DNA of 6,186 bases from Firm-13 sp964579245 (lineage in GTDB: Bacteria > Bacillota > Clostridia > Saccharofermentanales > Saccharofermentanaceae). A program made the translations under genes and the position numbers. The notes beneath the pieces were generated by a model that was given only the letters and a program-made list of their open reading frames with translations, did not search any database and was not told the DNA's origin. The stretch lies in assembly GCA_964579245.1 (NCBI GenBank), contig CAZOFY010000090.1, positions 1 through 6,186 on the forward strand, given 5' to 3'. This document shows, in pieces, positions 6,182-6,186 of the stretch (the first letter of the stretch is position 1; every line of letters begins with the position of its first letter).

Positions 6182-6186
6182 AATTA

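Noticed and set aside
1..6186. tRNA, rRNA, CRISPR array, insertion sequence or transposase
   Set aside because: No cloverleaf-like gene, regularly spaced repeat array, terminal inverted repeats or transposase motifs were seen on either strand, so the transfer inference rests on composition alone.

Overview
The window suggests a low-to-mid GC bacterium, most plausibly a member of the Bacillota (Firmicutes). The support is a lipoprotein signal peptide, strong AAGAGGTG/AAAGGA-type ribosome binding sites and MacB-type ABC genes with Bacillota-like sequence. The phylum is an inference and genus cannot be read. All supported genes lie on the minus strand, so transcription runs from the right edge to the left edge. 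Plus-strand open frames are antisense shadows.

Right and centre (about 6181 to 1394, roughly 40% GC). A four-gene module appears in transcription order. First is a 141-residue secreted protein of unknown function with a Sec signal peptide. A 12-bp hairpin with a short U-run follows, probably a leaky terminator. Next are a 424-residue FtsX/MacB-type ABC permease, a 223-residue ABC ATPase of the LolD/MacB type, and a 777-residue lipoprotein. The lipoprotein joins a beta-propeller-like N-terminal half to a C-terminal half resembling an extracellular solute-binding protein. The last three genes are tightly coupled: 3 nt separate permease and ATPase, and ATPase and lipoprotein abut as TGA-ATG. The layout of small secreted protein, attenuator and ABC pair recalls bacteriocin-type (for example lactococcin-972-like) export or immunity operons. 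The lipoprotein fusion and the four-helix permease do not fit a known scheme well. This is the candidate undescribed system.

Left (about 1210 to 1, roughly 60% GC). A nearly complete non-hydrolysing UDP-GlcNAc 2-epimerase family gene of the WbjD/FnlC/CapG subtype (UDP-N-acetyl-L-fucosamine formation) runs off the left edge. It marks a surface-polysaccharide locus. The 279-bp gap before it holds a plausible sigma-70/sigma-A promoter, short repeats and a small hairpin. GC drops sharply at about 1200-1215, which suggests the ABC module is a transferred cassette next to a resident polysaccharide gene.
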